The notes under the pieces were generated by a model that saw only the letters and a program-made list of their open reading frames with translations, ran no database searches and was not told where the DNA came from. 10,272 nt of DNA from Flavobacteriaceae bacterium (GTDB lineage Bacteria > Bacteroidota > Bacteroidia > Flavobacteriales > Flavobacteriaceae): positions 1 through 10,272 of the forward strand of contig JAESTN010000071.1 of NCBI GenBank assembly GCA_016763595.1. Direction: 5' to 3'. Shown here one piece after another: positions 1-6,675 of the stretch. Position 1 is the first letter of the stretch. Every line of letters begins with the position of its first letter. Made by a program: the position numbers and the translations under genes.

Positions 1-92
1 GAGAACTGGTAGATAAACAATGGAATGCATTACTTGCTTTTGAAGCAGAAATGATGAAAAATCGCGGAACTGAAGCCAAGATTCACGGATAA
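1..92 (+). CDS. 3' end of an unidentified protein (partial)
   Basis: An open frame enters from the left edge (first full codon at base 3) and stops at TAA 90-92. The visible 29 residues run from ELVDKQWNALLAF to GTEAKIHG and look like a genuine, amphipathic, helix-rich C-terminus. I do not recognise the family from this much sequence. The stop codon overlaps a possible -7 promoter box for the next gene, so the following gene need not be in the same operon. Confidence 0.55.
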   Translation, partial: ELVDKQWNALLAFEAEMMKNRGTEAKIHG

Positions 93-97
93 TTTTG
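90..97 (+). promoter_or_regulatory. Possible -7 promoter box (TAATTTTG)
   Basis: TAATTTTG matches the Bacteroidota sigma -7 consensus TAnnTTTG exactly and ends 15 bases before the ATG at 113. A transcript starting about 5-7 bases after the box would have a leader of roughly ten bases. No convincing -33 TTG was seen at the usual distance, so this is a tentative call. It also argues against the upstream TTG at 95, which lies inside the box, as the start codon. Confidence 0.35.
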
Positions 98-112
98 TAT
101 TTTGTTAATGCT

Positions 113-856
113 ATGGCTAAATATCAAATAAAAATTAACAAACCTTGTACTGAAGATTGGTATACAATGACTGATCTTGAAAAAGGGAAATTTTGTGATT
201 CATGTAAAAAGCATGTACATGATTTTACACAATATTCTAACATCGAATTAGCACGTAAAATTAAGAAAGGAGATAAGATTTGTGGTAAATTTAAAAGAGA
301 ACAGATTAACACAAATTTATTTATTCCTGTAAGCTCAAAATTAAATAGATTTAGATATGTCTTCAGCTTTTCTGCAATTTTCTTTGCTACTCATACCCTG
401 ATCTCTCAAAACTCATCAAAAAAAGATAAAGTTGTACAAACCTCAATAAAAAGAAATTTTGACATAAAGCAAGTTTCAGACAGTATTAAAGTTAAAGGTA
501 ATATTGTCGATAATAATGGAGATATACTTCCTGGAGCTAGTATTTATTTAATACAAACTAATACTTATTATGAATCTGATTTTGATGGGAATTTCACTTT
601 TCATATTGATAAAAAATTAATCAATAAACCTTTTTCGCTAGAAATTAATTTTGTTGGCTTTGTCATCAAAAATATTATTGTAAATAAGAATAATTATAAT
701 AGTTTGAAAATCATATTGGAAGAGGATAATATACTAATGGGAGAAGTTGTAATAATTACAACAAAAGAACCAACTCTTTTTCAATGGATTGGTAATCTTT
801 TTAAGAAAAAAAAGAAACCTAAATGCAAAAATAGTTCTCATAAACACAAATCATAA
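113..856 (+). CDS. Membrane protein: Cys4 N-terminal module plus carboxypeptidase-regulatory-like domain
   Basis: The product is 247 residues, counted from the ATG at 113. An in-frame TTG at 95 is possible, but the MAKYQIKI start fits the family better. Residues 1-68 carry cysteines 12, 28, 31 and 57 in the pattern KPCxEDW, FCDSC and ICGKF. This arrangement is recurrent at the N-terminus of Bacteroidota proteins and looks like a small zinc-binding or redox module, though metal binding is an inference. Residues about 82-98 are hydrophobic and form a single membrane segment. Residues about 127-205 are a carboxypeptidase-regulatory-like beta domain (KVKGNIVDNNGDILPGAS, then a DFDGNFTF turn), the fold found at the N-terminus of TonB-dependent receptors, and a GEVVI motif follows. 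The C-terminus is lysine-rich. The likely topology is N-terminus in the cytoplasm and beta domain in the periplasm. The gene lies two bases before the DUF4268 gene. Function is unknown. Confidence 0.85.
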   Translation: MAKYQIKINKPCTEDWYTMTDLEKGKFCDSCKKHVHDFTQYSNIELARKIKKGDKICGKFKREQINTNLFIPVSSKLNRFRYVFSFSAIFFATHTLISQNSSKKDKVVQTSIKRNFDIKQVSDSIKVKGNIVDNNGDILPGASIYLIQTNTYYESDFDGNFTFHIDKKLINKPFSLEINFVGFVIKNIIVNKNNYNSLKIILEEDNILMGEVVIITTKEPTLFQWIGNLFKKKKKPKCKNSSHKHKS

Positions 857-858
857 TA

Positions 859-1296
859 ATGTTCTCTAAAGAAGAAGCTGCGCAACTGCGTAAAGAATTT
901 TGGACTAGTTTTGGAAAGTCATTCCCTAGAAAATGGTTGTTATACAATACAAAAATTAAAGGTTTTGCTTTAAAATTTCAAGCAGACAGAAAAAATGCTT
1001 CTGTTTGTTTGGATATTGAACATGGAGATGAAATTGCTAATGAGTTGTTATATGACCAAATGCTGTCTTTACGCTCCATATTAGAAACAGAAATCCCAGA
1101 AATTATTTTTGATGCAGAATATGAATTAGAAAGCGGAAAAATAATCAAGAGAATTTACATTCCGTTTGACAAAAAGTTTAGCATCCATAACAAAAATACA
1201 TGGAGAGATTGTTACGAGTTCTACATAGAAAACATGGAGAAACTTGAGTTATTTTTTTACGAATACGAAGACTTTATTAGACAGGCAATTAATTAA
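859..1296 (+). CDS. DUF4268-family protein
   Basis: The product is 145 residues, probably cytoplasmic, with no signal peptide or membrane segment. It opens with MFSKEEAAQLRKEFWTSFGK, then WLLYNTKIKGFALKFQADRK, acidic stretches and aromatic-rich helices near the end (WRDCYEFYIENMEKLELFF). This is the pattern I know as DUF4268, a domain seen alone in Bacteroidota and also at the C-terminus of some nuclease-like proteins elsewhere. The biochemical role is not established, and a nucleic-acid-related function would be a guess. The ATG at 859 overlaps a second stop triplet (TAATG) immediately after the preceding gene's TAA, so the two genes are almost certainly co-transcribed and may be translationally coupled. 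Confidence 0.85.
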   Translation: MFSKEEAAQLRKEFWTSFGKSFPRKWLLYNTKIKGFALKFQADRKNASVCLDIEHGDEIANELLYDQMLSLRSILETEIPEIIFDAEYELESGKIIKRIYIPFDKKFSIHNKNTWRDCYEFYIENMEKLELFFYEYEDFIRQAIN

Positions 1297-1312
1297 CCTT
1301 CAACGTATACCC

Positions 1313-1430
1313 GAGTTAAGGATTGAAATGAAAATCCTTTTTATGTTCATTGAAGTGTTTTATGTTGCCGAGTCAACAGAAACATAAATTGTATCGAGAA
1401 TAGGTGAAAAGTGTGTATCCTTTAACACTC
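1313..1430. repeat. Imperfect long-range inverted repeat in the intergenic region
   Basis: GAGTTAAGGAT (1313-1323) can pair with ATCCTTTAACACTC (1417-1430) if two single-base bulges are allowed. The left arm overlaps the left arm of the candidate terminator, so the two pairings exclude each other. The stretch between the convergent genes (1297-1473) otherwise holds nothing I can name. Whether the structure is functional or chance is unknown. Confidence 0.25.
1318..1342 (+). terminator. Candidate rho-independent terminator
   Basis: AAGGATT (1318-1324) and AATCCTT (1333-1339) form a perfect 7-bp stem around an 8-base loop, and the T-run continues to 1342. It lies 21 bases after the DUF4268 stop, where a terminator for the 113-1296 pair is expected. 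The stem is short and AT-rich, so strength is uncertain. Confidence 0.45.
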
Positions 1431-1473
1431 AAGTTAAAACTCCATACCTGGCCCGAAAAGAAACACCCAAGCA

Positions 1474-1812
1474 TTATTTAATAAACCGAATGCTCAAGGG
1501 GTAACTAGGCATTTCGTTATTACTTGCTTTTATCGCATTAATGATTGGAAAAATTAAATAGAAAATACCGATTACAATAAATCCAATAATTCCGAGGCCA
1601 AATATCAATACCGCCGGAACACAGATTAACATGTAGATAAACATCGAAATTCTAAAATTTAGAATTGCTTTCCCATGTTCATTCATTCCGTATACATCAT
1701 CTCTTTTTAGAAGCCATAATATTAGCGGTACAATAAACCCTCCGATACCGGTTACAAAATCTAATAATTGACTTAAATGTGTGAGTACGAGTAACTGTTT
1801 ATTTTCTTTCAT
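1474..1812 (-). CDS. DUF4870-family small membrane protein
   Basis: The product is 112 residues. It starts MKENKQLLVLTHLSQLLDF, continues with a hydrophobic segment GFIVPLILWLLKR at about 25-37, a conserved loop with NEHGKAILNFR at about 44-54, and a long hydrophobic pair of helices at about 57-92. The VPLILWLLKRDD and hGKAILNFRIS blocks are the hallmarks of DUF4870 (Tic20-like) integral membrane proteins. The role is unknown and the protein acts in the inner membrane. The gene converges on the 113-1296 pair and diverges from mnmE. I found no TAnnTTTG box upstream on the minus strand. A purine-rich AAAGAAAGAC stretch just before the ATG may serve as a weak ribosome binding site. Confidence 0.88.
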   Translation of the reverse strand: MKENKQLLVLTHLSQLLDFVTGIGGFIVPLILWLLKRDDVYGMNEHGKAILNFRISMFIYMLICVPAVLIFGLGIIGFIVIGIFYLIFPIINAIKASNNEMPSYPLSIRFIK

Positions 1813-1842
1813 GTGTCTTTCTTTAATATTTTTTTAACGGTC

Positions 1843-1894
1843 GCATGCTGTTCGCTATTCATCTTATTGGTAGATAAGAAGCTTTTTTGCATGC
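1843..1894. repeat. Nested inverted repeats between divergent genes
   Basis: Two copies of the palindrome GCATGC (1843-1848 and 1889-1894) flank a small hairpin, TCTTAT (1862-1867) with ATAAGA (1874-1879), followed by a T-run at 1883-1888. It lies in the 192-base region between the DUF4870 gene and mnmE, which holds no other gene. It could be an operator or a short terminator-like hairpin. No + strand gene precedes it, so a terminator role is not obvious. Confidence 0.22.
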
Positions 1895-1992
1895 TCGGTT
1901 CATTTTATGGTGTTTTTAATTGAGTGCATCTATAGGACAACCAAAACTTGGTTTTGTTACAAAACATGTGTTTTCAAACTAATTTAACGGTG

Positions 1993-2000
1993 TATATTTG
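1993..2000 (+). promoter_or_regulatory. -7 promoter box of mnmE (TATATTTG)
   Basis: TATATTTG matches the Bacteroidota TAnnTTTG consensus exactly and is followed by CACT and then the mnmE ATG at 2005. With the usual 5-7-base distance from box to transcription start, the mRNA would begin at or within a base or two of the start codon. No clear -33 element was identified. Confidence 0.5.
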
Positions 2001-2004
2001 CACT

Positions 2005-3399
2005 ATGATTCAAAACGATACCATTATTGCTTTAGCGACACCTTCTGGTGTTGGAGCTATTTCTGTGATTCGCCTTTCTGGTGATACATCTATTGAAATT
2101 ACAGATGCTTTTTTTAAGTCTGTAAGAAAACATAAGTCGCTGAGCAACCAAAAAACACATACCATTCATTTAGGTCATATTGTTGATAATGGCGTTATTC
2201 TAGACGAAGTATTGGTTTCTATTTTTAAAAACCCGAAATCATATACCGGAGAAAATGTGGTAGAAATTTCCTGTCATGGTTCTGTTTTTATTCAGCAAGA
2301 AATCATTCAGTTATTTTTAAAAAATGGTTGTAGAATGGCTGATAATGGTGAGTTTACTATGCGTGCTTTCTTAAACGGAAAAATGGATTTAAGTCAGGCT
2401 GAAGCTGTGGCAGATGTGATTGCGTCAAACTCGGCTGCATCACACCAAATGGCAATTCAGCAAATGCGTGGTGGAATTACCAATGAATTGAAAGAATTGC
2501 GTGCACAGTTACTAGATTTTGCGGCATTAATTGAATTAGAATTAGATTTTTCTGGTGAAGATGTTGAATTTGCAGACCGTACAAAATTTAAAGAATTGGT
2601 AACGAAAATTATGTTTGTATTAAAGCGCTTAATTGATTCTTTTGCTTTTGGTAATGCTATGAAAAATGGAATTCCGGTTGCTATAATTGGAGAGCCAAAT
2701 GTTGGGAAATCCACCTTATTAAACACACTTCTAAACGAAGAAAAAGCCATTGTTTCTGAGATTGCAGGTACCACAAGAGATGCTATTGAAGATGAACTCA
2801 TTATTGAGGGTGTTGCCTTTCGATTTATTGACACCGCTGGTCTTCGTGAAACCAAAGATGTTATAGAAAGTATCGGAATTAAAAAAGCATACGAGAAAGC
2901 TGAAAATGCTCAGTTAATTATCTTTCTAATTGATTCTAATAAATTTGCTCATTCTAGTGAAGAGTTCTTACAAGAAATTGAAACGATTAAAGAACGTTTT
3001 CCAAACAAACGTTTGTTAGTAATTGCGAATAAAATTGACACTTTATCTTGTCATGATCAATCTATCTTAGAATCAGAAATTGAAAACTTAATTTTACTCT
3101 CTGCAAAACAAAAAATTGGCATTGATGCATTAAAATCTGAATTGACATCTTTGGTAAACACAGGGGCACTGAGTAATAACGAAACTATTGTCACCAACTC
3201 TCGTCATTTTGAAGCCTTAAATAACGCCTTAACGGCAATTACTTCTGTTCAAGAAGGAATTGATTTAGAAATTTCTACAGATTTATTCTCTATTGATATT
3301 CGTGAATGCTTGCGCTATTTAGGAAATATCACAGGTGAATATGATGTTGACAAGGATATTCTTGGGCATATTTTCGGGAATTTTTGTATTGGGAAATAG
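2005..3399 (+). CDS. mnmE: tRNA modification GTPase MnmE (TrmE)
   Basis: MnmE works with MnmG to install the 5-carboxymethylaminomethyl (or related) group on the wobble uridine of certain tRNAs, using methylene-tetrahydrofolate and GTP. The product is 464 residues, a normal length. The start at 2005 is set by MIQNDTIIALATPSG aligning with the family's N-terminus. An upstream in-frame TTG at 1948 would add 19 unrelated residues. Visible parts are the N-terminal folate-binding domain (about 1-120, with SCHGS at 89-93 and GEFTMRAFLNGKMDL at 115-129), the helical domain, and an inserted G domain with P-loop GEPNVGKS (229-236), G2 TTRD (256-259), G3 DTAGLRE (276-282), G4 NKID (342-345) and G5 SAKQ (366-369). 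The C-terminal FCIGK (460-464) carries the catalytic cysteine. All key residues are present. The gene appears monocistronic and converges on the accessory cluster. Confidence 0.98.
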   Translation: MIQNDTIIALATPSGVGAISVIRLSGDTSIEITDAFFKSVRKHKSLSNQKTHTIHLGHIVDNGVILDEVLVSIFKNPKSYTGENVVEISCHGSVFIQQEIIQLFLKNGCRMADNGEFTMRAFLNGKMDLSQAEAVADVIASNSAASHQMAIQQMRGGITNELKELRAQLLDFAALIELELDFSGEDVEFADRTKFKELVTKIMFVLKRLIDSFAFGNAMKNGIPVAIIGEPNVGKSTLLNTLLNEEKAIVSEIAGTTRDAIEDELIIEGVAFRFIDTAGLRETKDVIESIGIKKAYEKAENAQLIIFLIDSNKFAHSSEEFLQEIETIKERFPNKRLLVIANKIDTLSCHDQSILESEIENLILLSAKQKIGIDALKSELTSLVNTGALSNNETIVTNSRHFEALNNALTAITSVQEGIDLEISTDLFSIDIRECLRYLGNITGEYDVDKDILGHIFGNFCIGK

Positions 3400-3474
3400 A
3401 ATTGTTTTCCTTTAGTTGATGTTTCATTTTTGTTATATAAAAAATGTATTCTCTTTTTTTAAATAAACATTGAT

Positions 3475-3645
3475 TCAAAATCCTTCATCAGGTGATTCTG
3501 GGCTTCTAGCATGTGCCTTTTGTGGATTTAAAATCAGGTAGGTTCCAATAGCTGTTAACGCTGCATACTTTCCATAATTGCCAATTTTATGCAAAGCATC
3601 CTTTCTTGTTATTATTTCTTTAAGGTGTTTTTTTCCCTTTTCCAT
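3475..3645 (-). CDS. 56-residue predicted secreted micro-protein
   Basis: A short open frame begins at ATG 3645, three bases after the stop of the T9SS gene, and ends at TGA 3475-3477. The product starts MEKGKKHLKEIITRKDAL, a basic and charged N-terminus. A hydrophobic stretch follows (YGKYAALTAIGTYLILN, about 24-40), then PQKAHA with an AxA-type signal peptidase I site after residue 46. The predicted mature remainder is RSPESPDEGF, ten residues. Without cleavage it would be a single-pass membrane protein with a short proline/acidic tail. Codon use and the tight spacing support a real gene translated from the operon mRNA. I recall small flavobacterial proteins of similar layout but cannot name a family. 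Function is unknown. Confidence 0.72.
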   Translation of the reverse strand: MEKGKKHLKEIITRKDALHKIGNYGKYAALTAIGTYLILNPQKAHARSPESPDEGF

Positions 3646-3648
3646 CTC

Positions 3649-5835
3649 TTAATTGATTATGATTTTCTTACTCTTATTACCGAACTCTGAAAATACTTTT
3701 ACGATATAAATTCCTTTTGATACATTTGACAAACGAATACTATTCTTCCCATTCCCTTTTGATGTTTTATCACATATTAAAGCTCCTAAAACAGTATATA
3801 ATTTCACGGTAAAAGCTCCATTAAAGATTCCATTAACGATTAGTATGTTCCCCTCTTTCGTATAAATTTCAACATCTTTCATCTGCAAATCATCTACTGA
3901 TAATGCTTTTTGTTTCGTATGTAAATAAAAGCGCCCTACTCCATCTAGTTTCTCTGTTGTTGTAACATCATAGCTTGTATTTAAATCCAATTCTGTAAGT
4001 ACATTTAACTTTTTATCTTCAATAAACACTTCTATTCCTTCTGGTAAATGGGATGTGATTACCGAAAAATGCAGGTTTTTTCCTGATTTAGATACGACTC
4101 CTATAGGAATAATCATACTTTCATAATCTCTATTGGGCAATGATTGAATTGTGAAATTCTTTGTTATTTGATCATCTAATAAACGTGTGTAAATATCAAA
4201 TACACCTCGACCAAAATTTTCTAAATCGTACCCAGGATCTAAACCAATAGTTGCATTCTCAAAATACTTGATATTTGTATCTAAAATAACTCCGTTTGAG
4301 GCAACTTTTAATTGGATGCTTGGTGTTACGTTTACTCTTGTTTTGTTAAAACCACCTCCTGATATTGGTTGAATTTTTCTTGCAGATTCTTTAAAAATAA
4401 CATGAGAATTACCTGTGTTGGTTTTCATGAAAAAACCTTGCCCTGGTGCGAATGAACTTTGATCACTTACTAATGATTTCCCTACATATTTACTCTGCAT
4501 AGTATCCCAAATATAAATTCCTACATTTGCCGGATTGAACTTACTTATATTGTCATTGATAAAATTATTCCCTGTATTTTCATTAAGGGGTAAAAAGGTT
4601 GTGTATGGATTGCCAACAGCATTCCATTTAGATCCTGTTACCGATTGTACAACATCCACTGTTTCTAAAGTTCCTGTAAATGTTACTGATCCGTTTGTAG
4701 CTCTTGAAATTGTGTAACTCTTTCCTTTTTCAAAAGTTAAAGCATCCCCTGCTAAATCTGTTGCTGTATAAAACACCCATTTTGTACCTGTTGCTCTACT
4801 ATCATCATAATATCCTATGGCATATCTATTAGGTGTAACAGAAGTATTGGTTCTAATACCATTCTGTGCATTCTCTGCAAAATCTTTAATACTCTGGCCT
4901 TGAACAGGAGCCGAAACTATACTCCATTTATTCGCTAACAAACCACCTCTTTTATACATAACACTTCCAGTAGAAGTACCTTTTACAAATAGAGTACTAC
5001 TGTTAGTAGCGTCAGATTCCATCGTTATAAATTCATTTGCATTTAAATCTCCTTCAACTATAACTGAGCCACTTGGTGAAATATTAAATGATGCCGAAGC
5101 TTCTATTGTTAAATTAGTCATCTGAACTGCTGACTTAATATCTGGAGTTCTTGCTACATTTGGTATCGTAACATTATAATTAGCTATTGGAACAACATTA
5201 TTATTCCAATTCCCAACCACATTCCAAACAGAACTCACTGCTCCTGTCCATGTAGCACCATTCCTACCTATTGCTTTAACAGCAAAAGTATAAGTTCCTT
5301 TGTTAGAATCATTATTATTAATGGTAACGGTAGCTGTTTTTTTTCCTATTGAAGTTGCGGTTAATGTAAGTGTAAAAGTGCTGTTTGCTCCTGCTGCTAT
5401 TATTGCTGGTAACGTAATATCACCTACAACAAAATCTGAGGTATCAGTTCCGCTACTGACAATACTACTTATAGTAAGCGTTGCAGTACCTGTATTTTGA
5501 ATGGTATAGGTTTTACTCGTAGCTGTATTAATTGTGATATTACCAAAATCTGTATCATTTGTTAATGAAGGTGATAAAGCCCCGTAAACAATGTCAGTTG
5601 CATTACCTTGTGCCTTAATGTTCGCAAATGTACTCGGGTTTATAAACCCTTCAGAAATTGTAATATTACCAACGGTAACTTCTCTTACATTTACCTCACC
5701 TATGGTATATAAAACCTGAATGTTTCCTTGAGTTACTGAAGCACCACCACTATCAACACTAGACTTTTCTATACTTTGACACATCCCCAAAAAAGGAATG
5801 TAAAAAAAGCCTAAAACTAGTACTATTTTTTTCAT
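3649..5835 (-). CDS. T9SS type A sorting domain protein with choice-of-anchor D-like domain
   Basis: The product is 728 residues and is predicted to be exported by Sec and then moved to the cell surface by the type IX secretion system. Residues 1-20 are a signal peptide ending MCQ. Residues about 25-67 form a block (SSVDSGGASVTQGNIQVLYT to ISEGFINP) that I know from other flavobacterial surface proteins. Residues about 85-190 are an Ig-like choice-of-anchor D/ASH-type domain (TDFGNI, YTIQNTGTATLTI, SDFVVGD). Residues 195-225 carry the WTGAVSSVWNVVGNWNNN motif common in T9SS cargo. A long beta-rich middle with no recognised catalytic motif follows (WNAVGNPY at about 404-411, PGQGFFMK). Residues about 654-728 are the sorting domain, with FTVKLYTVLGALI, SKGIYIVKV and final KKIIIN. 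Its ATG overlaps the stop of the preceding gene (ATGA). The following micro-gene starts three bases after its stop. A structural or adhesive role is inferred. Confidence 0.9.
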   Translation of the reverse strand: MKKIVLVLGFFYIPFLGMCQSIEKSSVDSGGASVTQGNIQVLYTIGEVNVREVTVGNITISEGFINPSTFANIKAQGNATDIVYGALSPSLTNDTDFGNITINTATSKTYTIQNTGTATLTISSIVSSGTDTSDFVVGDITLPAIIAAGANSTFTLTLTATSIGKKTATVTINNNDSNKGTYTFAVKAIGRNGATWTGAVSSVWNVVGNWNNNVVPIANYNVTIPNVARTPDIKSAVQMTNLTIEASASFNISPSGSVIVEGDLNANEFITMESDATNSSTLFVKGTSTGSVMYKRGGLLANKWSIVSAPVQGQSIKDFAENAQNGIRTNTSVTPNRYAIGYYDDSRATGTKWVFYTATDLAGDALTFEKGKSYTISRATNGSVTFTGTLETVDVVQSVTGSKWNAVGNPYTTFLPLNENTGNNFINDNISKFNPANVGIYIWDTMQSKYVGKSLVSDQSSFAPGQGFFMKTNTGNSHVIFKESARKIQPISGGGFNKTRVNVTPSIQLKVASNGVILDTNIKYFENATIGLDPGYDLENFGRGVFDIYTRLLDDQITKNFTIQSLPNRDYESMIIPIGVVSKSGKNLHFSVITSHLPEGIEVFIEDKKLNVLTELDLNTSYDVTTTEKLDGVGRFYLHTKQKALSVDDLQMKDVEIYTKEGNILIVNGIFNGAFTVKLYTVLGALICDKTSKGNGKNSIRLSNVSKGIYIVKVFSEFGNKSKKIIIN

Positions 5836-6617
5836 AATTGTTTAGTTGTTAAACGTTCGAACTGCAAGTACAGAGAATAAGCTATTCTTGTTGTAGCTGA
5901 CCGAAACATAACACTGCCTGCTCTAAAATCACCTATTTTAGCTGATGAAGCTGCTTCATCAATTTGCCCATCACAATCATCATCAACCCCATTACCAACA
6001 ATTTCTGTTGCACCAGGGTTTAGGTTTGCATTTGCATCATTACAATCTGTGTTGTTAGAAACATAACCATTGGGTGCCAAATTTGAAACAATAGGCTTGT
6101 TAATGTCTCCATAGCCATCGCCATCTGCATCTTCGTAAAATAGTTTTCCTGTAGCTTGTGCAGCTATCCAAACGGCTTCTCCGTTCACAATTTGTAAAAC
6201 TTGACCTACAGTACCACCTTTTGGCATGCCATTGTTTGCGGTTTCTGCCTGCAATGCATATGGCACAGAGGTAAAGCCTGTAGTACCGCTATCTATAAAA
6301 CCTGCTCCTGTATTTATTTGTGTATTTAAAAAAGTCTCAATTCCCCAATTTATGGTAGCAAAAACACCACTATTTGGCGTTCCTTCTCCAATATTAATGA
6401 TAATAACACCATTGATATCGGTAGTTGTTGTATGGTTTTCTTGGTACACATTGGTCTGGCTTGCACCTTGTAATAGCTGAAACTGAACTGTAATAGCTTT
6501 ACTTACTACTTTGTTACCAGCAGCGTCTTTTATAACAGCCTTGTAATCAATGCCTTGTTGGGCGTAGAGGCTTACTGTAACTAATAAAAAGAAAAAATTT
6601 AGTAAAACGTTTTTCAT
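5832..6617 (-). CDS. Shortened paralogue: N-terminal domain plus one MopE-like unit, DUF1566 domain deleted
   Basis: The product is 261 residues. Residues 1-20 are a signal peptide (MKNVLLNFFFLLVTVSLYAQ). Residues 21-153 match the N-terminal domain of the upstream 778-residue paralogue without gaps, about 110 of the first 153 positions by eye. One metal-binding unit follows, with DADGDGYGD (163-171), NDANANLNPGA and NGVDDDCDGQIDEA (209-222). IGDFRAGSVMF (228-238) then starts the same linker that leads into DUF1566 in the paralogues (RAGGVVFW). After residue 238 the protein is out of frame and ends in an unrelated tail of 23 residues (RSATTRIAY...TTKQL). The true domain end survives in another frame at 5842-5906. 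None of the long WYID repeats is present. It may be a decaying gene, or the shortened product may still be secreted. The 4-base overlap with the next gene is a by-product of the frameshift. Confidence 0.85.
   Translation of the reverse strand: MKNVLLNFFFLLVTVSLYAQQGIDYKAVIKDAAGNKVVSKAITVQFQLLQGASQTNVYQENHTTTTDINGVIIINIGEGTPNSGVFATINWGIETFLNTQINTGAGFIDSGTTGFTSVPYALQAETANNGMPKGGTVGQVLQIVNGEAVWIAAQATGKLFYEDADGDGYGDINKPIVSNLAPNGYVSNNTDCNDANANLNPGATEIVGNGVDDDCDGQIDEAASSAKIGDFRAGSVMFRSATTRIAYSLYLQFERLTTKQL
5842..5906 (-). pseudogene. Out-of-frame remnant of a DUF1566/Lcl_C C-terminus
   Basis: Read in the frame that ends at TAA 5842-5844, this stretch gives SVSYNKNSLF followed by SVLAVRTFNN and a stop. 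The ending matches the end of the DUF1566 domains of the neighbours (YVRAVKAF at 6676-6702 and RPVRVFLTNN at 9102-9134). The expressed frame of the 261-residue gene reads through it as an unrelated tail. The segment between RAGSVMF and this remnant, about 130 residues in the intact paralogue, is absent. An original stop here would sit six bases before the ATG of the T9SS gene, a normal operon spacing. Confidence 0.75.
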
Positions 6618-6633
6618 ACTATGAGTATTATTT
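6601..6633 (-). repeat. Duplicated gene-start and leader segment (copy 1)
   Basis: This 33-base stretch spans the first codons and about 16 bases of leader of the 261-residue gene. It differs at only two positions from 8996-9028, which spans the start of the 778-residue gene. It marks the duplication boundary of the two paralogues and shows that the translation initiation region was copied with the gene. Confidence 0.7.
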
Positions 6634-6675
6634 GTTTTTTTAATGAGTTGCGTAAATAGTTAAATTGAGACATCA

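Noticed and set aside
1948..2004. N-terminal extension of MnmE from a TTG at 1948
   Set aside because: The extra 19 residues are unlike the family, the conserved N-terminus starts at the ATG at 2005, and the promoter box lies inside the extension.
2457..2855. Long open frame on the minus strand inside mnmE
   Set aside because: It is antisense to the conserved helical and G domains of MnmE, whose motifs are all intact. Its residues show no recognisable protein character.
3439..3460. A-run and T-run between mnmE and the micro-gene as a bidirectional terminator
   Set aside because: The only pairing is a pure A:T stem (3439-3444 with 3454-3460) with no GC pair. It may help termination but is too weak to call.
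3649..5835. Lipoprotein signal peptide for the T9SS protein (cysteine at residue 19)
   Set aside because: The residues before the cysteine (LGM) do not fit a lipobox, and the MCQ end with a C-terminal sorting domain fits an ordinary Sec signal peptide.
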